A stretch of 64,000 bases of DNA from contig OX392545.1 of assembly GCA_947623455.1 (NCBI GenBank), forward strand, positions 24,069,001 through 24,133,000, in the 5' to 3' direction. Source of the stretch: Mimachlamys varia (lineage: Eukaryota > Mollusca > Bivalvia > Pectinida > Pectinidae). Position 1 is the first letter of the stretch, and the number at the start of each line of letters is the position of its first letter. The notes under the pieces are model-generated. The model had not been told where the DNA came from. It saw only the letters and a program-made list of their open reading frames with translations, and did no database searches. The translations under genes were made by a program, and so were the position numbers. This document shows positions 22,135 to 33,994 of the stretch, in pieces.

Positions 22135-22785
22135 TCGTAGTACATGACTTGAAATCATACAGAACTTGTTTAAAATTATTTCTAAATTGATATTTAACGG
22201 GTTCTACGCACCTGACCCTCCTGCTTCTACATTAGTTTAGAATTTTTTGATTCCCATCTTTTGGTCCCTATCATCACTGAAAAGTGCTAGGAGGACGAAA
22301 CAGCTGTATGATGCAGTAGAATTCATTTTTTTCGACATTCTGTATCTATTACTAAATTCAAAAGGTGCAGCGTTTGTATGTATTACGTCATCTTTTATGA
22401 CAGGGTGTGCAGACTATGTTGGTGGATTTTTTTTTAGTCCCCAAGGTTTTCTGGAGCCCCCATTGCCACAGTTATCTCATTTGAGTAGTGGAACGGTACA
22501 TTATGCAAAATGTATATAAATTTTCGTAGTACACGATTTGGAATTATACAGAACTAGTTTAATTTTACTTCTAAATTTATAAACTAAACGGGTTTAACGC
22601 ACCTAACCCTTCTGCTTCTACCTTAGTTTAGACTTTTTTGATTCCCAATTTTTGGTCCTTAGCATTACTGTCCTAGGAGGACAAAAAAGCTGTATGATGC
22701 AGTTTAATTCATTTTTGCGACATACTGTATATATTACAAAAAATATAAGGTGCAGCATAAGTGTGTAGTACGTCATCTTTTGAAT
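22135..22785 (+). mobile_element. Family H tandem dimer with two hammerhead remnants
   Basis: Two complete units lie in direct tandem. Ribozyme 1 is 22271-22314 (core CTGAAAA, stem II GTGCT/AGGAC with one mismatch, GAAA, CAGCTGTA, TGATGC). Ribozyme 2 is 22662-22700 (stem I GCATTA, core deleted to CTG, GAAA mutated to AAAA, AGCTGTA, TGATGC). Predicted cleavage positions 22308/22309 and 22694/22695 are 386 nt apart. Unit body: 'ttttcgtagtacacgatttg', 'acagaactagtttaatttta', 'cccttctgcttctac', ribozyme, 'gcagtttaattcattttt', 'aggtgcagc', 'tacgtcatctttt'. Confidence 0.8.
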
Positions 22786-23055
22786 ATGCTTAATTGTATG
22801 TCTGGTTTTTTATTTAGCTATGCCTCAGTTCTCCCTTTGAGGCCATTAAATTAACTTGGATCTGACCTACATGATTATCATGACGTGTGTGGTCGATGAA
22901 GGAGAAGTCGCTCACTCTTCCGGAACACCAAGTCTTATTCTCTTGTATTTCCTTCAAGGGTCTCCATGTAAATTTGCTATCATGCTCCTTATTTAATTTG
23001 CGTTCTGATTTTATAATAAGATTTTGTTGACGCGTTGGTATTTTCTAATTATTGT
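22786..23055 (+). mobile_element. Family A retroelement 3' end, copy 9
   Basis: It begins directly after family H at 'gaatatgcttaattgtatgt' and continues 'ctcagttctccctttgagg', 'catgattatcatgacgtgtg', 'cactcttccggaacacc', 'ccttcaagggtctccatgta' and 'ttgacgcgttggtattttc'. Confidence 0.75.
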
Positions 23056-23239
23056 AAATGTCCTTTCCGAAATCTTCTGTTTCATCAATTTTAGATTTTG
23101 CTGAAATTATTTCAAATCTTATACCATTGCTATGATTTCACTGAAAAATGAACTTCTATGGCTGAAAGGTATAAATACAATGGTATTCGTCGTTGCTAAT
23201 TGTTCTCCTAGTCGACACAGTTAAAGTCATTAAAAATAA

Positions 23240-23760
23240 CATTTGGTTTTGACAACGATTACTATTGAGCTTTAACATAATCGTGAACATTTCAATTTTC
23301 CGATCATTAACTTTCCTTTTTTGTTGTAATATCCCTGCTTCTCAAATATATTGTGTTTACATGTCGTTGTTGATTCGTTATTCAAGGATTTTCTCTATAT
23401 ATCGAGATTTTTGTAATAGATATCGTCTTAATACGAACAAATGTACGGCACAGATAGATGCAGGTTGTTGAGGACCATGATCATGAGTAAGTAATACACT
23501 ACATGATCGCCATCTTCAAAAAGTATACTATGAAGTTGGCGGTTTTTTTTAATATATCATTTTTATATGATTGTAAATAATGCGTTACTCCAAAATTTGA
23601 GAATTTTGTATTTACTTGTTTATCATCTTAATTTACATGGCGGAAGTCATCAATGAATCAGAAGACGCTTATTATCCTAGAAAACCTGGACTTATTATCT
23701 GGTCCATATTTTTTCTCTCTATTGTTTTGAGTTCGGATTACTGCAGACTTATCTGATTGA
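23240..23760 (+). mobile_element. Family A element, copy 10, with decayed RT segment
   Basis: The plus strand from about 23265 reads as RT C-terminal sequence: residues LTFLFCCNIPASQIY, then LIRYSRIFSIYRDF, collinear with the RT remnants at 44.3-45.0 kb and 48.8-49.4 kb. It then passes 'gatcgccatctt' and the 3' region ('catggcggaagtcatcaatg', 'agaagacgctta', 'aaaacctggacttatt'). Several frameshifts and a large loss between RT end and 3' region make it a pseudogene. Confidence 0.7.
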
Positions 23761-23769
23761 TGTTACTTT

Positions 23770-24985
23770 TATAACCGTTACTCTTCCTGAACAGTTGTTC
23801 TTTATTTCCTTGCTATTTTAACTGTGTTAAAGTTACATGTAATTTCTCATTTTATGGCATGTTGCCCTGTGGATGTTGCACTCAAAGCTCTGTTGATATT
23901 TCCATTAAACTCAAGTAGTTTTGTTTTCTTGTTTTTTGACACCATGGCACATTACTGTTGTTTACTGTATTGCATGTTTTTGTTACCATACATATTTAAT
24001 TATCAACTTACAAGTTCTGTAATCCATTGTACTTAATCAGTAGGGTTGAACAAGTGATAGAAACTTAAACAGACAGAAAAAAACAGGTAAAAAACGTAAA
24101 TTGTTTACGGTTAAGTTCCCATTGCAAATTAATAAACAAGGACAGGTATACTCCTACATGATTCATAGTGTGCTACTTCCACAACAGTGAATAAAAAAAA
24201 CCCTTAATAACACTAACGAAAAGATATGCGAGAAGAAATTATTTTTATTTGTTTCTTATTACAAAAATAGAAACTGCTGCCCTATAAAAGAACGATAAAC
24301 CAGCTCATTACCCCAAACATTATCGTAATGACTGTAGCTAGAAACTCGTTATAATGGAATTAACGCTAAGTGGCGTGTGAGTCTTGTCTATCAAGCCAGT
24401 AGGGTAACTTAGACGTTCATGTAATAATTATAGACAAGACGTACATTGTACCTAGGTGACCTTGACTTTGACCTTGACCTTGATGTAACTGTACACCAAA
24501 CGACCAGGAACCCAAAACCAGAGATTGGTTAGTATGGAGATAAGATTTAAACAAAATGATGCTTGTTTGCCCAAAATAAGTCTCAAATCTGTTAGCCTAA
24601 GCTTGTTAGTTGCAATTTCTTAATCTGCTTGAAATTGATATTATTTTTAATTTAATCTGTTAAGTTTTTGTTTTAGGGTTTTCAAAACATCTGGTGCGTT
24701 TTTGTTAATTCGTAAATATGAATGGGTATACGGTTTTGAATTTGATTTTGTGTTCAAATTGGAAATAAATCTTGTTTAGATTACATCGTAGGTAAGCAGA
24801 CTGAGTAGAATGACACTTAACCATTTAACCATTTCGTAACAATCGATGTATTTATCTAAAAGTCATTTACCTAGCTTCATAATTATTTTTAAACATACGC
24901 TATAGGTATATTATGTGCAATAGAATTATCCGGCGACGTTATTACCTTGATATGATGGAGGGACGAAATAAATGTAATCGTTTAA
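23770..24985. other. Unique AT-rich stretch with one nuclear-receptor-like cluster
   Basis: Mostly featureless. At 24455-24484 'TGACCTTGACTTTGACCTTG' and following bases give several direct AAGGTCA-type half-sites on the minus strand. No exon recognised. Confidence 0.4.
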
Positions 24986-24989
24986 TTTT

Positions 24990-25175
24990 TTTCCGAATTA
25001 GTACTTTGTTGTTATACTTTGGATGTGACCAAGATTTACATGGCGGGTGTCCTCGATGAAGCAGAAGGCGTTTACATTTCCGGAACACCTGGTCTTATTC
25101 CTATTTTGCCCCAAGTTTAAACGCTTTTGAGTTCGAATTATGGTTTTGTTGACGCTGTAGTATTCTCTATTTTTT
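24990..25175 (+). mobile_element. Family A retroelement 3' end, copy 11
   Basis: A plus-strand copy with 'ggatgtgaccaagatttaca', 'ggcgggtgtcctcgatgaag' and 'ccggaacacctggtcttatt'. It then skips the 'ctccatgtaaat' block by a deletion and ends 'gttgacgctgtagtattctc'. Confidence 0.8.
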
Positions 25176-25554
25176 TCAAGCGATACTTAGTTCCTAATAT
25201 ACATAATCACGGTATTACTTGGTCATTATACTGATAAAATATTTTACCAGTTGTTGCCTGTTATTTCCAAATCAATATTACAAAACAAAGGAATAGGATA
25301 ACACGTATAGTCTGTATACATGTTCTCATAGTTACATTTACCTCGAATGCTGAACGATTAGCATGGAATATAAGGTGTCATAGAATTTGGGACTAAAGTG
25401 CGTATTGTCATGCCCAACATGTACTTAGCGAACTGTAAATCTATCATGCAGAAAATTTTACTCTTCAGTAAAATCCAACCTACTAGAAGTGGATGGGACC
25501 TTATTAATAGTTCGCCGAATACATGGTATTTGAGTAATCCGAGGTTGCAGAATT

Positions 25555-25785
25555 TGTTTAATTTTACTTCTAAATCCATAAATTAAAGGAGTTTCATTTA
25601 CGCACCTGACCCTTCTGGTTCTACATTAATTTAGACATTTTGGATTCCCTCCTAGCATCACAGAAGAGTCCCGGAGGGAGGAAACAGCTGTATGATGCAG
25701 TTTAATTCATTTTTCGGCATACTGTATATATGAATCAATTTAAATGTGCAGCATATGTATGTTACGTACGTCATCTTTGATGGAA
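25555..25785 (+). mobile_element. Family H element with hammerhead remnant
   Basis: The body has 'tttaattttacttctaaatc', 'tttacgcacctgacccttct' and 'ggttctacattaatttagac'. The ribozyme is 25655-25698: stem I GCATCA/TGATGC perfect, core CAGAAGA (first U lost), stem II GTCC/GGAG with one mismatch, GAAA, CAGCTGTA intact. After it come 'gcagtttaattcatttttcg', 'gcatactgtata' and 'gtgcagcatatgtatgttac'. One core base short of a plausible ribozyme. Confidence 0.8.
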
Positions 25786-26148
25786 TACATGTACAAACTC
25801 GGTCGGGACCAAACGAGCATTCGGCGAATGGGGAGTATTTGAATTTATCGGTTTCGAGTTTATAGGATTTTACAGTAAATGTATATTTAGCGGTTATCTT
25901 ATTTTAGAGATTTAATCGCTGAAAGCATTCCACTTAATCGTTATTTCTCTAATAAAGTTTGTATATACATGTATTGCTTTCGACAAAAGTATTTTCATAG
26001 CGTTGTTCGGCTATACCGTGGTCATGTGCTAACATTTGAGAGTGCTAACATAGATTCGTTTACAGTATTCGATTAAATCTTTAATGGCAAGTAAGAGATG
26101 ATAACCATGATACATATGTACTCATCACCGGGTCTTCCATCATGAATC

Positions 26149-26478
26149 ATGGCCTTCAAATTGGCAGAAAACATTTTGAATTTGATTGTAATAGACATAT
26201 TTCAGTTCAATTTTATCAACATTCTTGGTTATCTTTCGACCTTGAGATTCACTTTGATAACGTACACATCAACTGTATCTGGTGAGATAGACACATGCCG
26301 TGTAATGTTACCGATACGATTTGGTCAGGATAAGCTAATGAATATTCTTCAGCATACGAACTTGAACAAGAACACATCTGCTCCTGTGCCGTACCACGGT
26401 GATGACGTCATCCCATATCAAATGTTAATTTGGTATAAACAGAATATCCTCGTTACATCAAAGTCGAAGGGACCATAG
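26149..26478 (+). CDS. Uncharacterised ORF, 109 aa, probably chance
   Basis: An ATG-initiated frame with G at +4 (atcATGG) ends in TAG. The N-terminal half is hydrophobic and rich in I, L, F and N (residues 1-45), and the C-terminal half is polar. No motif or signal peptide is evident and no splice signals or promoter frame it. At this base composition an open frame of this length is expected several times per window, so it is listed only as a candidate. Confidence 0.12.
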   Translation: MAFKLAENILNLIVIDIFQFNFINILGYLSTLRFTLITYTSTVSGEIDTCRVMLPIRFGQDKLMNILQHTNLNKNTSAPVPYHGDDVIPYQMLIWYKQNILVTSKSKGP

Positions 26479-26559
26479 GAAAACTTCGGCTTATCCGAAT
26501 AATAAGCAAGTTTTAATGTTTAATATGAAGTTTACCGGGACCGACAAAATGATAAATGA

Positions 26560-26900
26560 TAAAAATAATAATTCGAAGTTCTTATATACCGCTTTGTCAC
26601 AACTTGAATGTCGCCTCAAGACGGCGGTTCACAAATTATTATCCGTGGTTATAGGGCCTTAGCAACCAGCAAATATCGTTTTCAACTCCCTGGGGAACAT
26701 ACAACCTGTGCTGCCATTTTGGCGCTCACAACTAGCATTCTTCAATTTCTAGTACAGCCCAATCACGTACTCATTTACAGTTGAGTCGACTGGAATAAGC
26801 GGAGTCAAGTATTTTGCTCAATGATACAACAAAAGTGCCGGGCCCGGTACTCGAACTTGCAACCCTTCGATCACAAGCCTTGAGTTCTTCTGCTGAAAAA
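26560..26900 (-). mobile_element. tRNA-derived SINE with long body
   Basis: On the minus strand the B-box-like 'gcaagttcgagtacc' sits about 40 nt inside the 5' edge (26895), preceded by 'aaggcttgtgatcgaagggt'. The body contains 'ttgagcaaaatacttgactc', 'cagtcgactcaactgtaaat', 'gagcgccaaaatggcagcac' and 'ctcccaggg'-like sequence near 26695, of a style common in marine invertebrate SINEs. A run of 'aaaaac' units abuts the head side. The exact superfamily is not assigned. Confidence 0.6.
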
Positions 26901-28355
26901 AAAAACAAAAACAAAAACGGGAAAACTTTATCACAAAAACTAAAACTTCTTCAACATTATCTGTGCAACCAACCACGCACGTGATATATAGCAGTTATAC
27001 CTTACATACTTCAATAACACTTGTAAAACAAATTTAAAACGCGCTTTTTAAAGTGTGGGTCACCGAGTGAAACATAACATGGTTCAAACAGTTCTTGTTT
27101 TATTATTTGCTGTTTTCCTCGCCGTCTCTACTATGATTTGTTATTCTGTTTTGCAGGTTTCATCTCCTTTCGAATGATATACAAACATTTTTGTTTTATT
27201 TTTTAACAAAATGACTCTTTATCGGTCTGTATCTTAAGATAAATACACAAATAACAGATAGGCGGACGAACAAAAGAAGACTTCAAAATTGTTTCTATTG
27301 AAATTATGACATCGTGAAGTTTCCATTTATGACCAAAATAAACATTACTCTCTGATACAAATTCGTTCGATAAAAAATAATTTACATGTATAGATTCAAT
27401 ACGAGGAATTCTCATTTCACGATATAATAAATCTATTTTGGTAGATAACCTTGATAAACCTTGAGTGATTGCAGACATAATACACATGTACATTTATACA
27501 AAACCATTACGTGAAGGTGGTGGGTCATGGTCACGTTCACGCTGGGGAGACGGCACAGTCTATTATGTGATAATGTAAAAGAAGGAAAAAGTCGCAGGAA
27601 TGACATATTTGTTCAGTTTTCTATAACGCATAATATCGAATTTACGATTTTCCAATTATACTTGCATTGAGTTTCATGAGGGGTTCTACTTATCTTAGTT
27701 CGCGGAATGATCCAGACGGGAGCATGTGCATATGTCATATAGGTATATTACTGATAAAGGATAATTAATATTATCATGAACCCCTCAGATAGGAACGTTG
27801 CATTCTTAAAAATCAATTATTGACATGTAGTTTGAACTACACCGGAATATTCACATTTGAATGTTTATGAGGTTTATGACACTATAACAACATTTGTTAT
27901 TACAACATCATCAATTTCTGTTGTGACGTCATCTATGTCATCGTTGTTAACGAATGATTTGTACAGCCAAACTTGTCTTAAAAGACAACCAAGGGACATA
28001 GCAAAATTGTCCTTTATAGACGGGTGCCCTTTATACAGAAATCAATTATTAAGTAAATTGTACTGAGTGGGTCTGATGAGTCTGTTCGTTATAGACACGT
28101 GTCCTTTATTTAGAGGTGTCCTTTAAAACAGATTTAACAGCAGTTCAAAGACGGTTCGGAATAACAAAATAAAGGATACTTACTATATTAAAATTTAATA
28201 AGAAATAAAGACATATTTTATTAAATACACAACTTTTCCATTGTTGACAAACGTACATAAAGTCTTATTGGACTTATTTATTAAAAATCACTGTGTGTTA
28301 TATTCCTATTACACCGTTTGTTAATACATTAAATGCTGGAGTAAAGTGATAGCTT
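26901..28355. other. Unique AT-rich stretch
   Basis: No recognised element. A CTGATGAG at 28071 followed by a 4-bp stem lacks the GAAA core and was not called as a ribozyme. Confidence 0.4.
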
Positions 28356-28359
28356 CTGA

Positions 28360-28490
28360 TACACCTTGTCTGATTATCTTGTACTCTTTCAAGGTCACTG
28401 TGTAAATCTTTCCTTCATTCATATTTTGTCCACAGTTTGATCAATTTTGAGTACTATTATGTTTTTGTGTGACACTTCAGTACTTCTTTT
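28360..28490 (+). mobile_element. Family A fragment, copy 12 (degraded)
   Basis: The order 'cttgtactctttcaaggtca', 'gtgtaaatctttccttcatt', 'catattttgtcc', 'gatcaattttgagta' follows the distal part of family A. Upstream parts are absent. Confidence 0.6.
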
Positions 28491-29319
28491 AACGAGGAAA
28501 TATATCGGTAAACTATTTCCCTAAACCACAGTTATATAAGCCGACAGCGAACGTTACCAAGGAAAGAATATAAATCGTACAGGGAATGAATATCTTACAG
28601 ATAAAATCATGGTTCGTAATCTAATCTGAACAGGTGTAAAATACTTGCATCAGAATATATACAAACATGGTATCATACATGATACGCTTGTCCCAGGACC
28701 ATCGTAAAGCATTTCATTAGCTTAGTGCTACATTAAGGCAGATTGCAAAAAAATCTGTATTGATATTACAACAAAAATGTCTAATTTTTAAAAGCTGTTA
28801 TAACTTGTAAGATAATATTTTAGATATAGCGGTTAACCGTGGTGTATTATTCAGCCATTATAAACTGTAGTGAGGATACTAGCTTGTGTCCCAGGTGTAC
28901 GTGATAAAATATCCATCAGAACACGGGGTAAAACAAAGCTAATCTGAAAATGTTTATTACAGTGTCAACACACAGTGACGTAAAAAGTCTATACATAAAC
29001 GAAACAGAAAGCACAAAAGAGAAGTCCGAAGGAAAAAAAATTACATTGTATTATGAACTCCATTGGAAATAGTAACCGAAAGAATATCTGCAGTAATGGT
29101 TATTTCTTGACCTTTACTATTCTTCTGTCACATATTGAAATCTGTACGTGTTTTGGAAAAGGGCTTTGACAACGTTGATATAACTAATATTATTGCTTTC
29201 TTTGTGTGACAAAAACAAAAACAAAAAAATGAAAACCGAAATAAGATATTGTGTTTAAGGACTCTAAGTAGTAACAACAATATAAAAAACATCGGCCTTT
29301 ATATCAAACAAAGAAATAA

Positions 29320-29465
29320 CGGTCGTTGATGAAGCTGAAGACGCTTAATCTTCCAAAACACCTGGTCGTATTATCTTGTATATTTTTAATAGTCACCATG
29401 TAAATCTTTCCTTTGTCCATATTACCCTTTTTATGTCGATTTTGAGTTTGGAATTTGATGTATTT
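29320..29465 (+). mobile_element. Family A fragment, copy 13
   Basis: Blocks present are 'ggtcgttgatgaagctgaag', 'acgcttaatcttcc', 'aaaacacctggtcgtatta', 'accatgtaaatctttccttt' and 'gtcgattttgagttt'. Plus strand, both ends degraded. Confidence 0.7.
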
Positions 29466-30535
29466 ATTTTGTTAAATACAACGGCGATTGTCAAACATAT
29501 CATAGCTTAATTTTCTTTCCTCCTTTGAAACCAAGTGTTGTCAGTGTATAATGATTCATACAATATCAAGAGTGGGAAGGCGTGTCTGCCTAGTTATAAG
29601 AGAGAAACATATCGACAAATTATTACAGTAAAGTCCTTCGTATTCATTATTTTCATTGTTACCTTGTAGTATTTCGTACATCTCTTGATATCGCTAGATG
29701 TTAGATTTCTACCAATTCTGCGAAGATGTCGTATTTAAATATATCAAAAATGTTTACCCCGCAAAAAATAACACCAAAGTATAAGTATTCTTCTAGATTT
29801 TTAGTGTTATTGCAATGCGCATATTATGTTTCAACCGTAATATTAAATACCAATCTTATAATTTGTATAGCCATTTGAGTTACAAATTTTGGAACGGCAA
29901 ATTACACATAACAACATTTATTAAGTGAAAATCTAACTGACGATGCTATCTTTAGGTTATTCATATCGTTATTCTAATAGATGTTCTCTGGTACCCATGT
30001 AGACCCCCTCTTTTCCACCTGTTTGCAAGAACAATGAGATGATACTCCTGTTTGTTTAGAAATAAACGTGCAAGTCCATGTTATTTACAAATTAATCTCA
30101 ATGGATTTCCTAGGATTTTTTTTCCTGAAACAAGAAATACGAATATAGTTTTTCATATTTTATACTCATAATTGAATATAAATAGCATTTGTTTTCATTT
30201 AACATTCATGCTACATATATAAATAAAAGTTGTACGTACAATTATCATTCATAATTAAAATGTTTCAAGTATATTGATCAAGTTAGGAATTTGAAATGTA
30301 GGCTGAAATTCAAACTAACTTTAAACAACGCATTACGATCTCAATTGCCAACAGCCAACAGCTTAGAATAAGACACAACACAAAACCCCACAATCCAAAA
30401 CAAAATACCACAAAGTAAAAAACCCTTCCCCTAACACCCCCCATCCCGCCAAAAAAATAAAAACTAAAAAACACCAACGTCAATAGCCGATAATAAAACA
30501 CCATAACGTCAATACCAAAAAAACAAAAAACGTCA
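29466..30535. other. Unique AT-rich stretch
   Basis: Nothing recognised. Between about 30350 and 30535 the plus strand becomes A/C-rich with very few T, grading into the minisatellite that follows. Confidence 0.4.
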
Positions 30536-30539
30536 AAAG

Positions 30540-31885
30540 CACAAGGCAAAAATAACACAGCGTCAACAGAACAAAGCAAAAATAACACAGCGTCAACAGC
30601 ACAAAGCAAAAATAACACAGCGTCAACAGCATCGAGCAAAAAAACCACAGCGTCAACAGCACAAAACAAACAATGCCACATCGTCAACAGCACAAAGCAA
30701 ACAATGCCACAGCGTTAACAGCACAAAACAAACAATGCCACAGCGTCAACAGTACAAAGCAAAAATAACAGCGTCAACAGCACAAAACAAACAATGCCAC
30801 AGCGTCAACCGCACAAAACAAACAATGCCACATCGTCAACAGCACAAAGCAAAAATAACACAGCGTCAACAGCACAAAACAAACAATGCCACAGCGTCAA
30901 CAGCACAAAACAAAAAATGCCACAACGTCAACAGCACAATAATAAAAAATACAGCGCCAACAGCACAACACAAAAAACCACAGCGTCAACAGCACAAAGC
31001 AAAAAACCACAGCTTCAACAGCACAAAGCAAAAAACCACAGCGTCAACAGCACAAAGCAAAAAACCACAGCGTCAACAGCACAAAGCAAAATACCATAAC
31101 GTCAACAGCACAAAGCAAAAAACTATAGCGTCAACAGCACAAAACAAAATACCACAGCGTCAACAGCACAAAGCAAAAAACCATAGCGTCAACAGCACAA
31201 AACAAACAAAAAACAGCGTCAACAGCACAAAACAAACAATGCCACAGCGTCAACAGCACAAAACAAACAATGCCACAGCGTCAACAGCACAAAACAAACA
31301 ATGCCACAGCGTCAACAGCACAAAACAAACAATGCCACAGCGTCAACAGTACAAAGCAAAAATAACACAGCGTCAACAGCACAAAACAAACAATGCCACA
31401 GCGTCAACAGCACAAAACAAACAATGCCACATCGTCAACAGCACAAAGCAAAAATAACACAGCGTCAACAGCACAAAACAAACAATGCCACAGCGTCAAC
31501 AGCACAAAACAAAAAATGCCACAACGTCAACAGCACAATAATAAAAAATACAGCGCCAACAGCACAACACAAAAAACCACAGCGTCAACAGCACAAAGCA
31601 AAAAACCACAGCTTCAACAGCACAAAGCAAAATACTACAGCGTCAACAGCACAAAACAAAAAACCACAGCGTCAACAGCACAAAGCAAAATACCACAGCG
31701 TCAACAGCACAAAGCAAAAAACCACAGCGTCAACAGTACAAAACAAACAAAAAACAGCGTCAACAGCACACATATTAAAAAACAGCGTCAACAGCACAAA
31801 TATTAAAAAACAGCGTCAACAGCACAAAACAAACAAGAAAAAAACCAGCGTCAACTGCACAAAGCAAAAATATCACTGCCTCAAC
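30540..31885 (+). repeat. 31-bp A/C-rich minisatellite, about 45 units
   Basis: The unit core is 'cacagcgtcaacagcacaaa' followed by a variable A-rich tail of 8-12 nt ('acaaacaatgc', 'gcaaaaataa', 'gcaaaaaac'), giving 28-31 bp. A rare variant 'aataaaaaat' occurs at 30941 and again at 31540, inside two near-identical stretches. A block of 599 bp was therefore duplicated. Long Q/N/T/K/S-rich open frames exist because the plus-strand unit lacks stops. They are not considered genes. Confidence 0.95.
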
Positions 31886-32509
31886 AACACAAAACAAAAG
31901 CTAAACTCATAGTCTGTGGTTTGTGACTGTGTCGAGTAAATGTCGCATGCTATATATTATGCATTACCTTATCACGACCTAATCAAGACACGATTTGATA
32001 TTTGATAATGCATGTGATTCCAAGGGATATCCGCAAATAGACCCAACCCATTACACTGCCACGTTTGACTTGTTCCTGGCAGAAGTAAGGTATATCGCAC
32101 CGGACGCCATTACTGTGAAGCCATGGCGCAAAACAATAACAAACAGGAAAACAGGTCTGGGCTCTCTCGATAGAGTTACGTAACTTCCTATTTATTTCAA
32201 ACACAAACCTTTCCGCTACAAAATGTCTGGGATATTCTATATAATATGAAGACAATTAGAACAGAGATTCGTCTCGAAAATGTACAATTCTGGTCAAAGA
32301 CGGGTTTGACCTTTTTCTCCTTATAATCGTGCCTCGTTGTTGACAAGAGGTCCAGACAGTCTAACATAGATGTCTTTCGAACGGCTATTACATGGTTCAA
32401 TTGTCAATTGATACCGTTAGAACAATTTGCATATGCAGTTTGGTGACCCATTACTCATTGGTCGGCGTCGTCAGGTGAGCAAATCTGCTATCTTTTTTCT
32501 ATATTCCCA

Positions 32510-32645
32510 CTGTTTGGCCCCTAGCATCATTGAAGAGTCGTTGGAGAAGGAAACAGCTATATGGTACAGTTTAATTCATTTTTCAGCAGACTGTATCTAT
32601 TACTAGATTTAAAAGGTGCAGCATGGGTGTGTTACGTCATCTTAA
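32510..32645 (+). mobile_element. Family H element, truncated, decayed hammerhead
   Basis: The ribozyme is 32524-32567: GCATCA, core TTGAAGA, stem II GTCGT/AAGG broken, GAAA kept, CAGCTATA, then TGGTAC. It is followed by 'agtttaattcatttttcagc', 'gtatctattactagatttaa' and 'aaggtgcagcatgggtgtgt'. The 5' body is missing. Confidence 0.75.
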
Positions 32646-32824
32646 ACCACATTATCTGTGGATATAGTAGACAAATGACCAGTTAGCTGTTTTTAATTTC
32701 ATCATTTGCCGATTCAGCGGTCTCGAATTATGCATAACGATTAGATATCAAAAGAATCAACTGACATATTTTTGATCAATCATTTAATCAATAACATTAT
32801 CGGGAACTGAAAACAGATTGTGGA

Positions 32825-33165
32825 ATTCGTTAAAATCCGAACCCAAATTCGATAAAACTAGAGGATAATAGGAATAAAGGAAATTTTTTCACGGAGACCC
32901 TCGTTAAAGTACATGGTAAAAAGACCAGGTGTTTCGGAAGAGTAAGCGTCTTCTGCTTCAGTACTTCAAGTAAGCATCAATCCTCAAAATGGGAACCGAG
33001 TCATCATTGTCAATCACAACAAGTAAGCACACTAATAAGCAAACTCACAACGTCCATCTTCACATCACACAAAGATACAGAATATTTCTCGATGAGATCA
33101 AGATGGCAACCATACAACTTGCCAATAGTTGTCATCAACTTAACTTTCGTGACAATCATATTTGT
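32825..33165 (-). mobile_element. Family A retroelement 3' end, copy 14
   Basis: A minus-strand copy from 'aatccgaacccaaattcgat' through 'gtttcggaagagtaagcgtc', with a deletion after 'cttctgcttca', then 'gggaaccgagtcatcattgt', 'acgtccatcttcacatcac' and 'gatacagaatatttctcgat'. It extends into RT coding sequence to about 33165. Confidence 0.8.
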
Positions 33166-33994
33166 TTTTATAATTTACAAATGAACACAAATCCATTACC
33201 AGTGTGACAAGCTCGTATATTCTTTATTCACAATTTCAGGACTCAACGAATATACTTTTTTAAGAAAACAATAAATTGTTTTACAAACGGAAATGAATAG
33301 ATGATTTTACAGTAGTTTTTTACTGACAAAATATCTGTGTGTGTTTTAAATGCAAAACGGACTGCAAAAATGCATCCCAGGTGTCGCCAACTTTCTGTAA
33401 ACAAACCAACCAAGAACATACACAAAATGATGGTCCCGACTGTCATAACTACACTGCCATGGGGGCCTTCTAGTCGGGTTATCTTTGACTTCAAACAGTC
33501 ATTCGGTATATAACATTAGACAAGACCTATATCCGTATACATGGTGTAATGATGTGATTTGGTCCCGTGTAGGGGTGGCACCTCGTCGGACTGACATGTA
33601 AATAGGCACAACTTAACTTAGACCGACCTTGACTAGTTCTCTGTAAAAACGTGTCAAAATAATGAAACAAAACGTATATAAAACGTTTTTTTTATTGAAT
33701 AAACAACGGCGATGTTTAAGTTGTACTCATTTCGATTTTTAAATCATTAAATGTCCCTTGAAACATTTCCTAAATAACTGAGGTTTCTGAAATTGTGTTG
33801 AAATTCCTACCAACCTCTAAAAATAAAACAGTGATTACTATTGCATGAAGTTCTCCTAGCCAACCTCTTTGATTTGTTTAGGATTAATAGTTGAAGGTTA
33901 TTTTTAAAAAGGAAACAATTTCTGGTGGCACTTTTCTGAAGAACGGTAAAGAAGACCGAGCTACAGCCACTTAAAATGTTCGGGTTTTTTTTGG

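Noticed and set aside
26149..26478. 109-aa ORF as a confident gene
   Set aside because: At this AT content several such frames are expected by chance. No domain, promoter or splice evidence.
28066..28110. Another hammerhead at CTGATGAG near 28071
   Set aside because: A 4-bp stem follows but the second strand is ACG instead of GAAA, stem I does not pair, and it does not belong to family H.
30735..31912. Long Q/N/T/K-rich open frames (up to 240 codons) as a low-complexity protein gene
   Set aside because: They coincide exactly with the 31-bp minisatellite, whose plus strand lacks stop codons in all frames. Overlapping frames are equally open, with no splice or start context.
31995..32183. 62-codon frame to the right of the minisatellite
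   Set aside because: It starts at TTG rather than ATG, the antisense strand is open as well, and no acceptor or motif supports it.
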